Source of the DNA: Amoebophrya sp. A120
Taxonomy: Eukaryota > Sar > Dinophyceae > Syndiniales > Amoebophryaceae
DNA: 64,000 nucleotides
Direction: 5' to 3'
Assembly: GCA_905178155.1 (NCBI GenBank)
Contig: CAJINV010000017.1
Coordinates: 1,403,290-1,467,289 of the forward strand
Positions 28,986 to 39,354 of this stretch are shown here, one piece after another; within the stretch, counting starts at the first letter, position 1; the number at the start of each line of letters is the position of its first letter. Made by a program: the position numbers and the translations under genes. The notes under the pieces are model-generated. The model saw only the letters and a program-made list of their open reading frames with translations. It had not been told where the DNA came from and ran no database searches.

Positions 28986-31159
28986 ATGGTCGCCCAAGAG
29001 CAAGGCCGCGCCGAGCGCATCGCGCAGCTGCAGCTGATGCTGCAAACGGCGGAGAACAAATTGCCTGGCTGCAGCAGCTCCACCAGCGGGGCCTCATCCG
29101 CGAAAAATATGAACGCCGCCAATTTCTACCCCAAGAAGCAGCAGTTCGTTTGCACGAAGCAGGGGCAGCGGCTCTACTCCGGAAGATTCGGCGACGGGGA
29201 GAAAAACAACCACGAGCCCAGAGCATTTACCCGTACCTGTCTCCGCCGGGAAGAGGACGCAGCAGTGATGGAGACGCTGAAGCTAACCGCTTCTGGAGCA
29301 GCGAACGAAGGAGGGGAACAGCAAACCGTTTTCGGTCTACCCTCGTGGTCCCCGCGAAGAGGGGGTGCGGGGCATATTACGACACGGCGGAAAGGAGGTC
29401 TATTCGCGACCGGGGAAGCGGGGAACCGGAATAAGATGGAAACTGTGCGATCGCTGTTGGGAGGAGACGAGGACAAGATGCAGGTACAGTTTTTCTTTGA
29501 TTTTAGGTTTTTTTTTTGTTGCAGCATAGTACCACGTGCTCAGGTTGATTAGGAGTCAAATGAAGCATGAAAGTCGGCAAGAAAAACCCCGATTTCGATA
29601 TTGAACCACAGTCCACCCGCAAGCTCGCACCACCATCCCGTCCGGAAGACATAGACACCACGTGCACGAAAACGCACTTCTTTCCCGCTACTCGGTCCCA
29701 GCAGAAAACCACCTACAACGTGGCGCTCGACGGCCGCAGTCTCCAGTTCGACGTGACCTGTCTGACGAAGACGAGTTCGAGTCTGAAACGGTACACGCTG
29801 GTCTACGATTTGTTTGACAACCAGTTGAAGGTCGTGATCCCGGAGTACGCGGTGAAGGACGGACTTGAGCAGGTGGACGCTTTTGGAAATTTCGTGAAGA
29901 AGGGCTACTACCGGAATGGGGAGAAAAACAACAAACTCTTCTCCCCGACAGACTTCGCTTCAATCGGCGCGGAGTTCGAGCTGCAGGGCTTGAAATTCCG
30001 CGTGGAAGGGATGTGCCCGTTTGCGAGCCAGTACTTGGAACGGAATCCGAGTAAGAGTAAGGAGGTTGCTGCTGGTGCTGCTCAGGAGGAGGTGCCGAGT
30101 GCGGCAGGTGCTGCAAATACGACAGCGAAGCCGGAACTGTCTGCTACCACCGTTTTCAAGATTCCCTCTGTCGCCTCCGCTGCCGCAGCGCCGGTTTCTG
30201 AGTCTACGTTGAGCCAGATGCTGAAACAGTTGATCACCACGATGCAGCAGCAGGACCCGCGAAAACTGTTTCGGCAATTCGACAAAGAAAAGGACAACGT
30301 GCTGTGCTTTCAGGATTTTCAGGTAGGATTTCCCTTCATGATCATGTGATAAAAGTTTCATGCAGTTGGTTTAAATCAACATGTTGCAATCTCATGGCAT
30401 TTGTGAAGCACAATAGCAAGCGAAAAGAACACTTCAATCCAAATCAGGCCCTCCTCTTCGCCTACGGCTACCGTCTCCGTGCGGTCGACGCTTCCCGCCT
30501 GTTCCACTTTTTCACTCCCGCTCCGTCCACTGCGATCAAATTCGAGGAGTTTCTGAAAATCTTACATCGGGATTACGCGAAAGTCGATTTGATCGAACTC
30601 ACTCCCTTTTCCGAAGAACAGTTTCTGAATTTGAAAAAGTCGGTTGACGAACTGCAATTCCAGAAAAACACGAGGAAGAACTTGCAGCAGATGGCATCAC
30701 TTGTCGCGAGAAGCTCCTGGAAGCACCAGATTCTGCAAAAATTTCGACAGCGCGAGAAGTCCAACGTGTGCTTCGTGTCGGCGGCGGAGGTTTGCGACGC
30801 GTTTTCGATCGCAACGGGGGTTGGGTTCAGTGTGGAAGAAGTGGAAAACGCGCTGTGCTTGCTGTACAAAAAGGAAGATGTAGAGGCGAAGATTTCCTAC
30901 GTGCGGCTCATTGCCGACTTGGAACGGGTGCATTATGGGTGAGTAGAGGCGTGGCACCGTTCTATTTTTTGTGGTGCGGAAATTTGATTGACAACGCCAA
31001 TGAATTACTACCCATTTTGAACTTTCATGAACGTTCTCGCGCCACCCATAGTAGTACCACTGCGTGGGGTGAACAAGACGTTCGTACTTGAGCTTAACTT
31101 TTTTACTGTGCTTTTTTTTTCGTGTAAAATCTAGAATGCAACTGCGTACCGCTGAATGA
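28986..31159 (+). CDS. EFHC/Rib72-like DM10-domain and EF-hand protein (gene B)
   Basis: Proposed exons 28986-29483, 29582-30319, 30448-30938 and 31135-31159. All introns are GT-AG and the total is 1752 nt (583 residues). The DM10 domain lies in exon 2: TYNVALDGRSLQFDVTC, RYTLVYDLFDNQLKVVIPE, then FVKKGYYRNGE, FSPTDFASIGAEFEL, QGLKFRVEGMCPFASQYL. This fits the EFHC pattern of RF, YxLxDDxxxV, a basic turn, and the xGxxFxxxD end. The EF-hand-like unit PRKLFRQFDKEKDNVLCFQDF at the exon 2 end closely resembles that of gene A (LRETFRYFDAEKDHVLCLND), and a second helical region follows in exon 3. The last exon adds only seven residues and is preceded by a run of T and TCTAG. A doublet-microtubule inner protein is the likely role. 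Confidence 0.72.
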
Positions 31160-31849
31160 AAACTTAATGATACCAAGAGTTGAAGAACGAGAGTGCCAGT
31201 GCGAGAGTTGAGCTACTGTTTTATCGAAATTTACACAAACAACGTGACGCCGTGTCTCTGACCGATGCGGCAATGAATTGTTTTTATGTTTCTTTTTCAA
31301 CGAACACAAACTTATTTCACTTGAACTTTTCGAGATTCACGCAGTACGGACTACGGTGCTGGCTCGCGGGAGCAAGCAGAAGTCTTGAGCTTACCTTTAT
31401 TTGAGAATACAGAACAGAACTTGACTAGTAGGGATGACGAAGTAAAAGTCAATGACTGAGAGCTAATTTTTCAAAATGAGAATCTTTCCTGAAGAAAACA
31501 AATTTAGGAAGAGCTTTGACGTCCTGTCGTTTGGACAACACAGTAAATTCATTTTCTCTTGTCACTCCTTGTCCTTGGGCCGCCTGGCGCGACTTTCAAA
31601 AGCGCTCGAGCTGAGCAGCCGTTCTCGTTCTGCCCTGTTCTTTGTGCCCAGAGCAAACAAGATCAGACGATGATGGGATCAAGCAGGAGGTCCAGGATTT
31701 CTTCGTTCGTACTCGGTCTCGTTCAACATCATATAGATGTGTAGTTTTGTTCAGATCGGTCGGTATTCCTTGCGCAGCAGAGATCGCATGGTCTCATATC
31801 TCGCTGCTTGCCTTTCCTCCACATAAAATCGTACACGAATGAAAATAAA
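31160..31849. other. Intergenic spacer
   Basis: About 0.7 kb between EFHC-like gene B and the hexokinase gene. Nothing beyond short chance frames is seen. A frame open upstream of the hexokinase ATG has no ATG of its own. Confidence 0.6.
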
Positions 31850-34054
31850 ATGACAACCATGACCACCACGACGCCTCCGGTCCCGCCCGAGAAAACTATT
31901 CGCTATGCCAACCGCAATTCCCCGGAGCGAGTCCAGGAGGACGCGGTGGACGAGCAGCTGAAAAAATGGTTCCTTTTTACGCCTGAAGAACTCCTGAACC
32001 TCTCAAACCATCTGCTCAAACAGATGCAGAAAGGGCTGGAAGAGCACGGGTGCCTGATCCAGATGCTCCCGACTTTTATCGAGAAATTCCCCACCGGGAA
32101 AGAGCAGCAGGACTGCATCGCAGTGGACCTGGGGGGAACAAACCTCCGGGTGATGCACGTGAAACTCACGGGGAAGAACGGGGAGTACATCACCGGTGCG
32201 ACCCGGAAGAAGAAAATCCCACGGAAGGCGCAGATTGGAACGCACAGGGATCTGTTTGGATTAGTCGCGGAAGAGATCGGGGAGTTACTGAAAGATGCAA
32301 ATTTGGTTCCTGTAGTAGAGGGTGCAGCTGCAACTGGCGCAGGTGCAGCAGCAGCAGCTCCTGTTGGCGGAGGTTTCCTGGGAAACACGAACAATGAGAA
32401 TGACGCTTTTGACAATAATGTCAGTAAAACGGACCATGTGAACATGAACGATCCGGCTGGTCCTGCGTTCAGTAAGATCGGGTCATCACCAAACTACGTG
32501 AAAAACGAAACCGTTTCTCTGTCCGAAACGCCGACGCCCGTGACGCAGCCACCGAAAAATCCGCTGACAAGCCTCCCTCCGAGCGCAACTACGACGCGCC
32601 AGAGAACCAACTCCTATCCTCTCGGTTTCACCTTTTCCTTTCCCCTGCACCAAACGGCGCTCGGCTCCGGCTTGTTGACCAACTGGGCGAAGGGGTTTTG
32701 CGCGACGGGGGTTGTGGGCGAGGACGTCTGTGAGTTGCTGGAAAATGAATTAAAAGCGCGGAACATCCCCGTAACGGTCCAAGCGTTGATCAACGACACT
32801 GCAGGGGCGCTGATGTCCGGCACGCTGAAAGAGCCAGACTCCTGTGCCGTCGGGGTCATCATTGGGACCGGGACAAACTGTGCGTATTTGGAAAGGGTAG
32901 ACCGGATTCATAAATTACATTTGGAGGTGGAGAGTGGAGCTGCTGCTGGTGCGAAGGGAGCGACGTCCTTCTCTCTAGCAGAGTGTTTCTCCTCTTGCTG
33001 GGAGCCGACAGTTGGCAGCTTTTTCAGAACTGTGATTCCGGGGATCTGCGGGGCGAGCGCGTCGTCGTCGTTGATGAGTAGTAGTTCTGGTGAAGCAGGA
33101 GCAGAATCGACGGTAGCAGGGGGCTCTTCGTCATCTTCATCAACAGCACGCATCAACAAAGAAGCGAAGAACCATCTTCATCACAACCTGATGTGCATCA
33201 ATTGCGAGTGCGGCGCGTTCACCGACACGGGTCTCAGAAGGACGAAAATGGACGAAGATCTAGACGCAGAGAGCAGCAACGCCGGCGCACAGCACATTGA
33301 GAAGATGATAGCGGGGCACTATCTGGGCGAGTTGGTGTTTCGAACCTTGGTGGAATTGCAGGAATCCGGAATGGCCTTTGTGGAGGCGAAGGAGCACGTA
33401 TTTATTCTTGAGATTGTCCGCTTCTATGTTCATGTTGCTTTATGGTTGATGCTCGATCAGTCATGCGTTTTCTTGTCTTATGTTTCTTTCATCATCGGAA
33501 CCACGACTGATGTCGATGTGTGAGAAAATACTAGCAAGATCAAAACCTTTCAGGGTCTCCTCTTTTCCGACCACCCGCACACGGTTTTCGAAACGCACAT
33601 GATGGCTTCCACAGTCGCCAGCCCCTACAACGACGGCCGCGGGGTGCTCAGGCAGATTTTCGGCCCGGCGACATGGGATAGGAAGATGTCCTCAGGGACA
33701 ACATCAAACGCTGATAATGCCAGTAGAAGAGACATTCTCACACTGTTCAAGGTGTGTTCTGTCATTTCCGGCCGATCGGCGATGATGGCCGCCGTGATGA
33801 TAGTGTCCATGGTCCGGCAGATTCTCTCCGGACAGCCGGAGAGGAAGGAAATTGTCATACCTGTGGATGGTACAGTGTACAAATCGTTTCCGAAGTACAA
33901 GGAGAGACTCAATGACCACTTGATGAGCTTGGTGCAAGCTGCGCCGGACATTCCGAAGGATATTGTCGTGGTTTTGAAGGATGCCTGTGAGGACGGGAGC
34001 TGCATCGGTGCGGCGGCGGTTTTGGCTGCGGCCTGTAGGGAAGATAATTCTTGA
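31850..34054 (+). CDS. Hexokinase with low-complexity insertions
   Basis: Phosphorylates glucose and other hexoses at C6 with ATP, the first step of glycolysis. Exon 1 31850-33397 and exon 2 33554-34054, with a GT-AG intron of 156 nt in phase 0; 683 codons with the stop excluded. Hexokinase signatures in order: CIAVDLGGTNLRVMHV (phosphate 1, about residue 88), FTFSFPLHQTALGSGLL then TNWAKGF (sugar-binding, about 260-285), QALINDTAGALMSG with the catalytic Asp (about 312), VGVIIGTGTNCAYLE (phosphate 2), LMCINCECGAF, then HMMASTVASPYNDG and, near the end, DGSCIGAAAVLAA. Two insertions of roughly 80-100 residues, rich in Ala/Gly/Ser/Thr, sit after the first phosphate motif and before the CINCECGAF motif. 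The start is the first of two ATGs (M-T-T-M). No targeting peptide is obvious, so it is probably cytosolic. Confidence 0.93.
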
Positions 34055-34538
34055 GGTTTGGACTTTGAAGTTGGACGATGGAAAATTTTCTGTGATCATC
34101 ATGCACACGCGCGTGCGAATGCGCAACCAAATAGGGAGACCGATCTTTAACGGAACGCAAAGTGGTGTCAGCCATCGTTTCTGTTGCCCGTGTATTTTTT
34201 TGAATTATTTGCGATTTTTTTCACTCTGTTTCTATTTCGAGACTTCAACTTCTTTCTTCGGCGTTTTTTTGCAAGTAGAACAAGCAATGAGTGCATGATA
34301 GTATCTCTATGAGGCTGCTGAGGAGGTGCTGCAAACTACGACGAGGGTGAGAACTGTGGCTCTAAAACCGGTACTAGTCTGGCAAACTCGAGAGACTCCG
34401 GCACCGAGCGCTTGTTGTCGTTTAAGTTTTCTTGCTACTTCCTAAGAATCCACCTGAAGAGTGCAGCGCTGAATCTTGCCACTCTAACCCCCCGCCCCAA
34501 TCTCGGCAAAAAACAAAAGTCACTGCCCACCCGCCAGA
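34055..34538. other. Intergenic spacer
   Basis: A spacer of 484 bp. T-rich tracts around 34190-34270. No other feature is seen. Confidence 0.6.
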
Positions 34539-36535
34539 ATGCGCCTCGTACTCTCGTGCAGGAGACATTCCGGCGCCGCTGCGTCCCGGCCCCTGCTCAC
34601 AGCGGCCACCAGCCGGCACAACGCAGCAAACACGTTTGCCGCGGCGGCTACTTCAACGTCGTCCTCAAGTTCGCGAAGTAGCAGACAGCCTAGCAGAGCA
34701 CGTTTTTTCTCCACCACCAGCAGCTCCAACAAAGTCTACAATACCGCCGACGAAGCGGTGAAGGATATCCAGGACGGACAAACGTTGCTGGTCGGCGGGT
34801 TTGGGCTTTGCGGGATACCAGAAAACCTCATCACCGCGGTGCAGAAGACAAACGTGAAGGATTTGACCTGCGTGAGTAACAACTGCGGAGTGGACGATTT
34901 TGGGTTGGGTGTTCTGCTGCAGACTAGGCAGATCAAAAAAATGATCAGTTCGTACGTCGGGGAAAATAAAAATTTCGAAAAGCAGTACTTCAACGGCGAG
35001 CTGGAAGTGCAGTTGACGCCGCAAGGGACGCTGGCGGAGAAGATCCGGGCGGCCGGGGCGGGCATACCCGCGTTCTTCACTCCGACGGGGGTGGGGACCA
35101 TTATGCAGGAAGGAGGGTACTTACTAAGGAGAGGGAAATCTTCGAAATCTGTCGAATTGATACTGTTGTCACTTCGTTCTGGCATTGTTGATGGTCGCGC
35201 ACCACAGCTCGTCGTTCTCGTTTCTCAGTATTAGTTGATAATTTATTTGATCAAACAAACGATAGCCACAACATTCCCAGGTTTCCCATCCGCCAGAAGT
35301 CCGATTCCAATACCGAGATCCTCAGTGGCAAGCTCGAATCCCGGACTTTCGACGGAAAAGAGTACGTCATGGAGCTCTCTCTACCGGGGGACTTCGCGTT
35401 GATTAAGGGCTACAAGGCGGACATGCTGGGAAACGTGATTTTCCGGAGCACGGCGAACAACTTCAACGGAATCATGGCAGCGGCGGGGAAAACCTGCATC
35501 GTCGAGGTGGAAGAGATCGTCGAGACCGGGACGTTTTCCTGCGACGAAATACACCTCCCCTCGATCCACGTGGACCGCCTGGTTCTGGGTGGGACTAATT
35601 ACGAAAAACGAATCGAGAAGACGGTGTTGGCCGACCCGGGAGATGGGTCAGAGAAGAAGCTGAAGCCGGAGAGGGAAAGGATTGGGAGGAGAGCTGCGCT
35701 GGAATTTAGGGATGGAATGTACTACATCTTCAGTCTTGAGTTTCTGCTTCATCATTTTGATGAGGGCAATTAATTTGCCTTGATTCAGGGACGACGTGAT
35801 GAACTTTTGATGCTGCAGCGCAGCATGCGCCATGTGAGGACCTCGAGTTACATAAAAGGTGTGCGCACCAGTGAGAGATCTCTGCACTGGCAGCTCCTGT
35901 CAAAACAAACCTTTCCCCACAGGTACGCCAACCTTGGCATCGGTATTCCCACCCTCGCGGCGAATTTCGCGCCGAAAGACGTCAACATCGTTCTCCACAG
36001 CGAAAACGGATTGCTCGGGATCGGTCCCTACCCCAAATCCACTACCGAAGTCGACCCGGACATCATCAACGCGGGCAAGGAAACCATCACGATGATCCCC
36101 GGCGCCGCTGCCTTCGACTCGGCGGCGAGTTTCGCGATGGTCCGGGGTGGGCATGTGGACATCACGATGCTGGGGGCGTTGGAAGTCTCCCAATTTGGGG
36201 ACTTGGCGAACTGGATCATTCCCGGAAAAATGATGAAGGGCATGGGTGGTGCGATGGATCTAGTCGGGTCCGGCGGGAAGACGAAAGTGGTGGTTACCAT
36301 GGAACACACCGCGAAGGGAAACAAGCCGAAAATTCTGGAGAAGTGCACCTTGCCGTTGACGGGCAAAACGTGCGTGAATTTGATCATCACGGAGATGTGC
36401 GTGCTGGAGGTGGATAGTGAGAAAGGGTTGGTTTTAACCGAAATCGCTGACGGATACAGTGTGGAAGATGTGAAGGCGGCAACCGGAGCGCCGGTCAAGG
36501 TGTCGGACGCGTTACAGCCCATGCGGCAGGCGTAG
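34539..36535 (+). CDS. OXCT1: Succinyl-CoA:3-ketoacid CoA transferase (SCOT)
   Basis: Transfers CoA from succinyl-CoA to acetoacetate in the mitochondrion. Exons 34539-35116, 35281-35718 and 35923-36535, all GT-AG; total 1629 nt, 542 residues, close to the 520 of the human enzyme. The N-terminal 55 residues are rich in Arg, Ser and Ala without acids and end near [11 protein letters not shown], a typical mitochondrial presequence. The alpha-subunit part has [16 protein letters not shown] and [13 protein letters not shown]. The beta part has [16 protein letters not shown], the active-site glutamate in [12 protein letters not shown] (the Glu of SENG), [18 protein letters not shown] and the end of the family ([11 protein letters not shown]). 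Junctions restore MQEGG-FPIRQK and RDGM-YANLGIG exactly as in other SCOTs. Confidence 0.96.
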
Positions 36536-37087
36536 ATAGTGCTTGCGCAGCGGCTAATGTTGCCTGAGTGTAGTTCTTGCGCTGACGAATTTGTGAATGC
36601 TCGTCGTTCTGTGTAACCAAAACCATACAATTGCCACCGGGTTTCTTTTTTTTTCCTCTGCCAAAACTACGTGTAACCAAATGCCTTTCTAGAGGGCGGT
36701 AAGGCTTCCTCCAGCACCTCGTGCTGGAAGATATACGCGACGATCATGAAGAACTTGTACCCGCGAATTCCTTTCCTCGTGCAGAATTAGCAGGAATCCT
36801 GAAAAGTATCTATCGAGCGAAGACATAGACTTTGACAGTGACATTTTGCCACAGTCTGAATTTGTGTGTTCTGTGCCTTGCCCGTGCACGCTCAGGACTG
36901 AAGTATTTGCTTTTCAAGCAGGTGAGTGTGAAATTATCATTTTTGAAGACGCAACATCACACAGTTCTCCGCAAGCAAGGCTTAGTACCTTCCCCATCTT
37001 CAAGCCCCCGATAAAGTAATTCTTGCGCAATCACCAACATGAACATCGGAGCCGACTTTTGTTTAGTATAGAGAAATAAAGAGCAAC
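36536..37087. other. Intergenic spacer
   Basis: About 0.55 kb. A T-run near 36645 is the only notable composition. No RNA gene or repeat is recognised. Confidence 0.6.
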
Positions 37088-38659
37088 ATGGCAATCGGTA
37101 CCGATTTCTCCACGACGTCTCCGCAACCAGCGGAGACCTCCACAGCGAGCTCCTCACCAGTGAATCCCCGCGTCTGGCAAGGGTCTTTCATAGTTGAAAC
37201 CGCGAACATGCGGCGGAGGGAATCGCCGATGTATGTGATGACGAACCCCACACTCTCCGTCGCCTTGATCCCTGATTTACCTACCGAGGAGATTTTTTGC
37301 GATACAGAAAGGAAAAAGCTGAAAGCCGGGATTCTCTGCCTCTACTGCCCGGCACAGAACCATTGCAGTTTGTCCATGAACGAGAACTGCGACAGCACCG
37401 TCAGGAAGGATATGCTGGAAGCGTTGAGACGGATCGCGAATGGGTCGGGGACTGCTAAAGAAAACAAGAACAACCAGAACACTTTCGCGACAAACGCCAC
37501 GGTCTTCGACTTGCTGACGACCAGGTCATTAGCGATTCCGGTCTCAAACGGGCAGTTGATGCTGGGCACCTGGCAGGGGGTTTATCTTTTCTACGATAAC
37601 TACTTCTGTTCTGCGGAGCAAAACGGGCCGCCAAAGGTGTTCTGGGCGTTGATAGAGGGGGCGGAGTATGAGAGGACGGAGTATTCGGCGAATCATGCTG
37701 GGAGTTTTTCGCTCGGGACCTATTTGAAGGAAACCACTCTATCTAACGAAGAGGAATCAGATTCCCAGTTTCACTGCCTAACGCACCTCCACACACACCA
37801 CACATCCGCGAGCTTGTGCTTGAGGGATAAAGAACAACAAGCATTCAAAGAAAAGGGAAACTCTCCCGAGAAGCATGATCCGAAGAAGCCGAAGCAAGCG
37901 AGGCGCATTGCCGCGTTGGCGAAGCAGGGACAAAAGAGCAACTCCGTCGATCTGGAAAGAGAAGTCATGAACGAAGTGGTCCTGGACCGGTGGAACGACG
38001 AATTTTTCGAGCACACGTACGAAGGCCGGGACGACATGACTGGCCACCTGAAATGCACCTTGCTCGGATGCTCAACCATACTGGATTTGAATTCGCAGGG
38101 CAGAAGCAAAAACGCCGTCTTGAACGAGCATCGGGAGGGGCGGTCGCTGAGGAAAATCTCGCTGGTGCACGTTTTGTACAGTTCGCAGAAGATCAAGAAG
38201 AGTTTGGAAGAACAGGCCGCAGGAGCTGCCGCACTAGCAGACTCTAGTACAAATTCTACTGCGCCATCCAACAAACAGGTGGTAGAGATAGTGATAGACG
38301 ACCCCAGCAGCTCGTCTGCTCCGATAACGGATGTCACGGAGCTCGTGATACAGCATGTAATTGGTCGCAGCTCTGCATCTACTGCGGCCACAGCTCCTGC
38401 CGTGCTTTTTGTCGGTGTCTCGGGTCCGGCCAGGTTGGTCACAAGCAGGTCGAAGTTTCCGGTGGATACGTTGAAAGCGCTGTGTGCGAGGGAGTACTGG
38501 TATCACCTGCTGCCTTCCTCCGCGATGATACCTCTCGGTGGGTTGCGTTCATTTGACAGTGGCACGAGGACCGCTGGGGAAGAACAGGATAGGTTTTTTG
38601 TGGTCACTCAAGCAGGACCAAATACTTCAGCTATCAAACTGACGCTTGTTAGCCTGTGA
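37088..38659 (+). CDS. Protein with two degenerate YjbQ/UPF0047-like domains
   Basis: A 523-codon intronless frame, start context caacATGg. YjbQ/UPF0047 proteins are small (about 130-140 residue) proteins with HTSAxLTINENADPxVRxDM, HxxEGxDDMxAHIKAxLxGSS and IPVxxGxLxLGTWQGIY motifs. Here the first half has SLSMNENCDSTVRKDMLEA (about 101) and SLAIPVSNGQLMLGTWQGVY (about 150-166) but no EGxDDMxxH segment. The second half has THLHTHHTSASL (about 229-240) and YEGRDDMTGHLKCTLLGCS (about 311-330) but no GTWQ motif. So two YjbQ units are fused in tandem and each keeps a different motif subset. A Ser/Ala-rich tail of about 150 residues ends with an unassigned segment. The family has been linked to thiamine-phosphate synthesis in vitro; the role here is unknown. 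Confidence 0.7.
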   Translation: MAIGTDFSTTSPQPAETSTASSSPVNPRVWQGSFIVETANMRRRESPMYVMTNPTLSVALIPDLPTEEIFCDTERKKLKAGILCLYCPAQNHCSLSMNENCDSTVRKDMLEALRRIANGSGTAKENKNNQNTFATNATVFDLLTTRSLAIPVSNGQLMLGTWQGVYLFYDNYFCSAEQNGPPKVFWALIEGAEYERTEYSANHAGSFSLGTYLKETTLSNEEESDSQFHCLTHLHTHHTSASLCLRDKEQQAFKEKGNSPEKHDPKKPKQARRIAALAKQGQKSNSVDLEREVMNEVVLDRWNDEFFEHTYEGRDDMTGHLKCTLLGCSTILDLNSQGRSKNAVLNEHREGRSLRKISLVHVLYSSQKIKKSLEEQAAGAAALADSSTNSTAPSNKQVVEIVIDDPSSSSAPITDVTELVIQHVIGRSSASTAATAPAVLFVGVSGPARLVTSRSKFPVDTLKALCAREYWYHLLPSSAMIPLGGLRSFDSGTRTAGEEQDRFFVVTQAGPNTSAIKLTLVSL

Positions 38660-39354
38660 CACAGGTGGCATCTTCATCGTGATGAAGAGTCGTGCAGAAA
38701 GTTCCTGTACTCCACTAAAGCCGGCCACGAACGACCAGCTGAGCCTAATTTCTTGCCTCTACAACCGTTTCGCACGAGCAATCCAATCAACTCCAGGCAG
38801 CACTGCTGAATTCTAACCGCAGCCTCTCACTGTTCGGAGAACCAATTTTGTTTTCTGAGTAGACAAGTACTTTACTGATCCGGAATGAGGACGTAGCTGC
38901 CTCTTAAATTTTGATTTTCGATACGCATGGAGCGAAGAGGAAGACCTGTGAGTGATCTGACAAATACAAAGAATTTTTATTAGCTTTTTCTTGCCCTTGG
39001 GCTTCTTGGTCCGAAATCGTTGCACAGGATCCATTCATGAACCCATTCGATCTACTCTTTCGCCCCATTTTTTCTATATCGTCTTGATCGCCCCAAGGTA
39101 TGTCTCGGAAACGGAATTCATCACGCTTAATAAGAAATTGGGATCTTAGAACTTATTACGACTAGAGTTTTTGATTTGATCTCACTGTTATCAGAGGAGA
39201 GTTTCATTTTTCGAGTAAAAAGTAGCGACAAGTTGTAAGTAAGTCTAAGTATAATCTACCAACAACGCGCACAAGCCTGTACATGTTCTGGCTCTACCAT
39301 ATCTATTCTCTTCTTCTAGTTTGAGACTTTTTTCCCACGACGCCTAAAGCGACC
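38660..39354. other. Intergenic spacer
   Basis: About 0.7 kb of AT-rich sequence between two plus-strand genes. No features are recognised. Confidence 0.6.
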
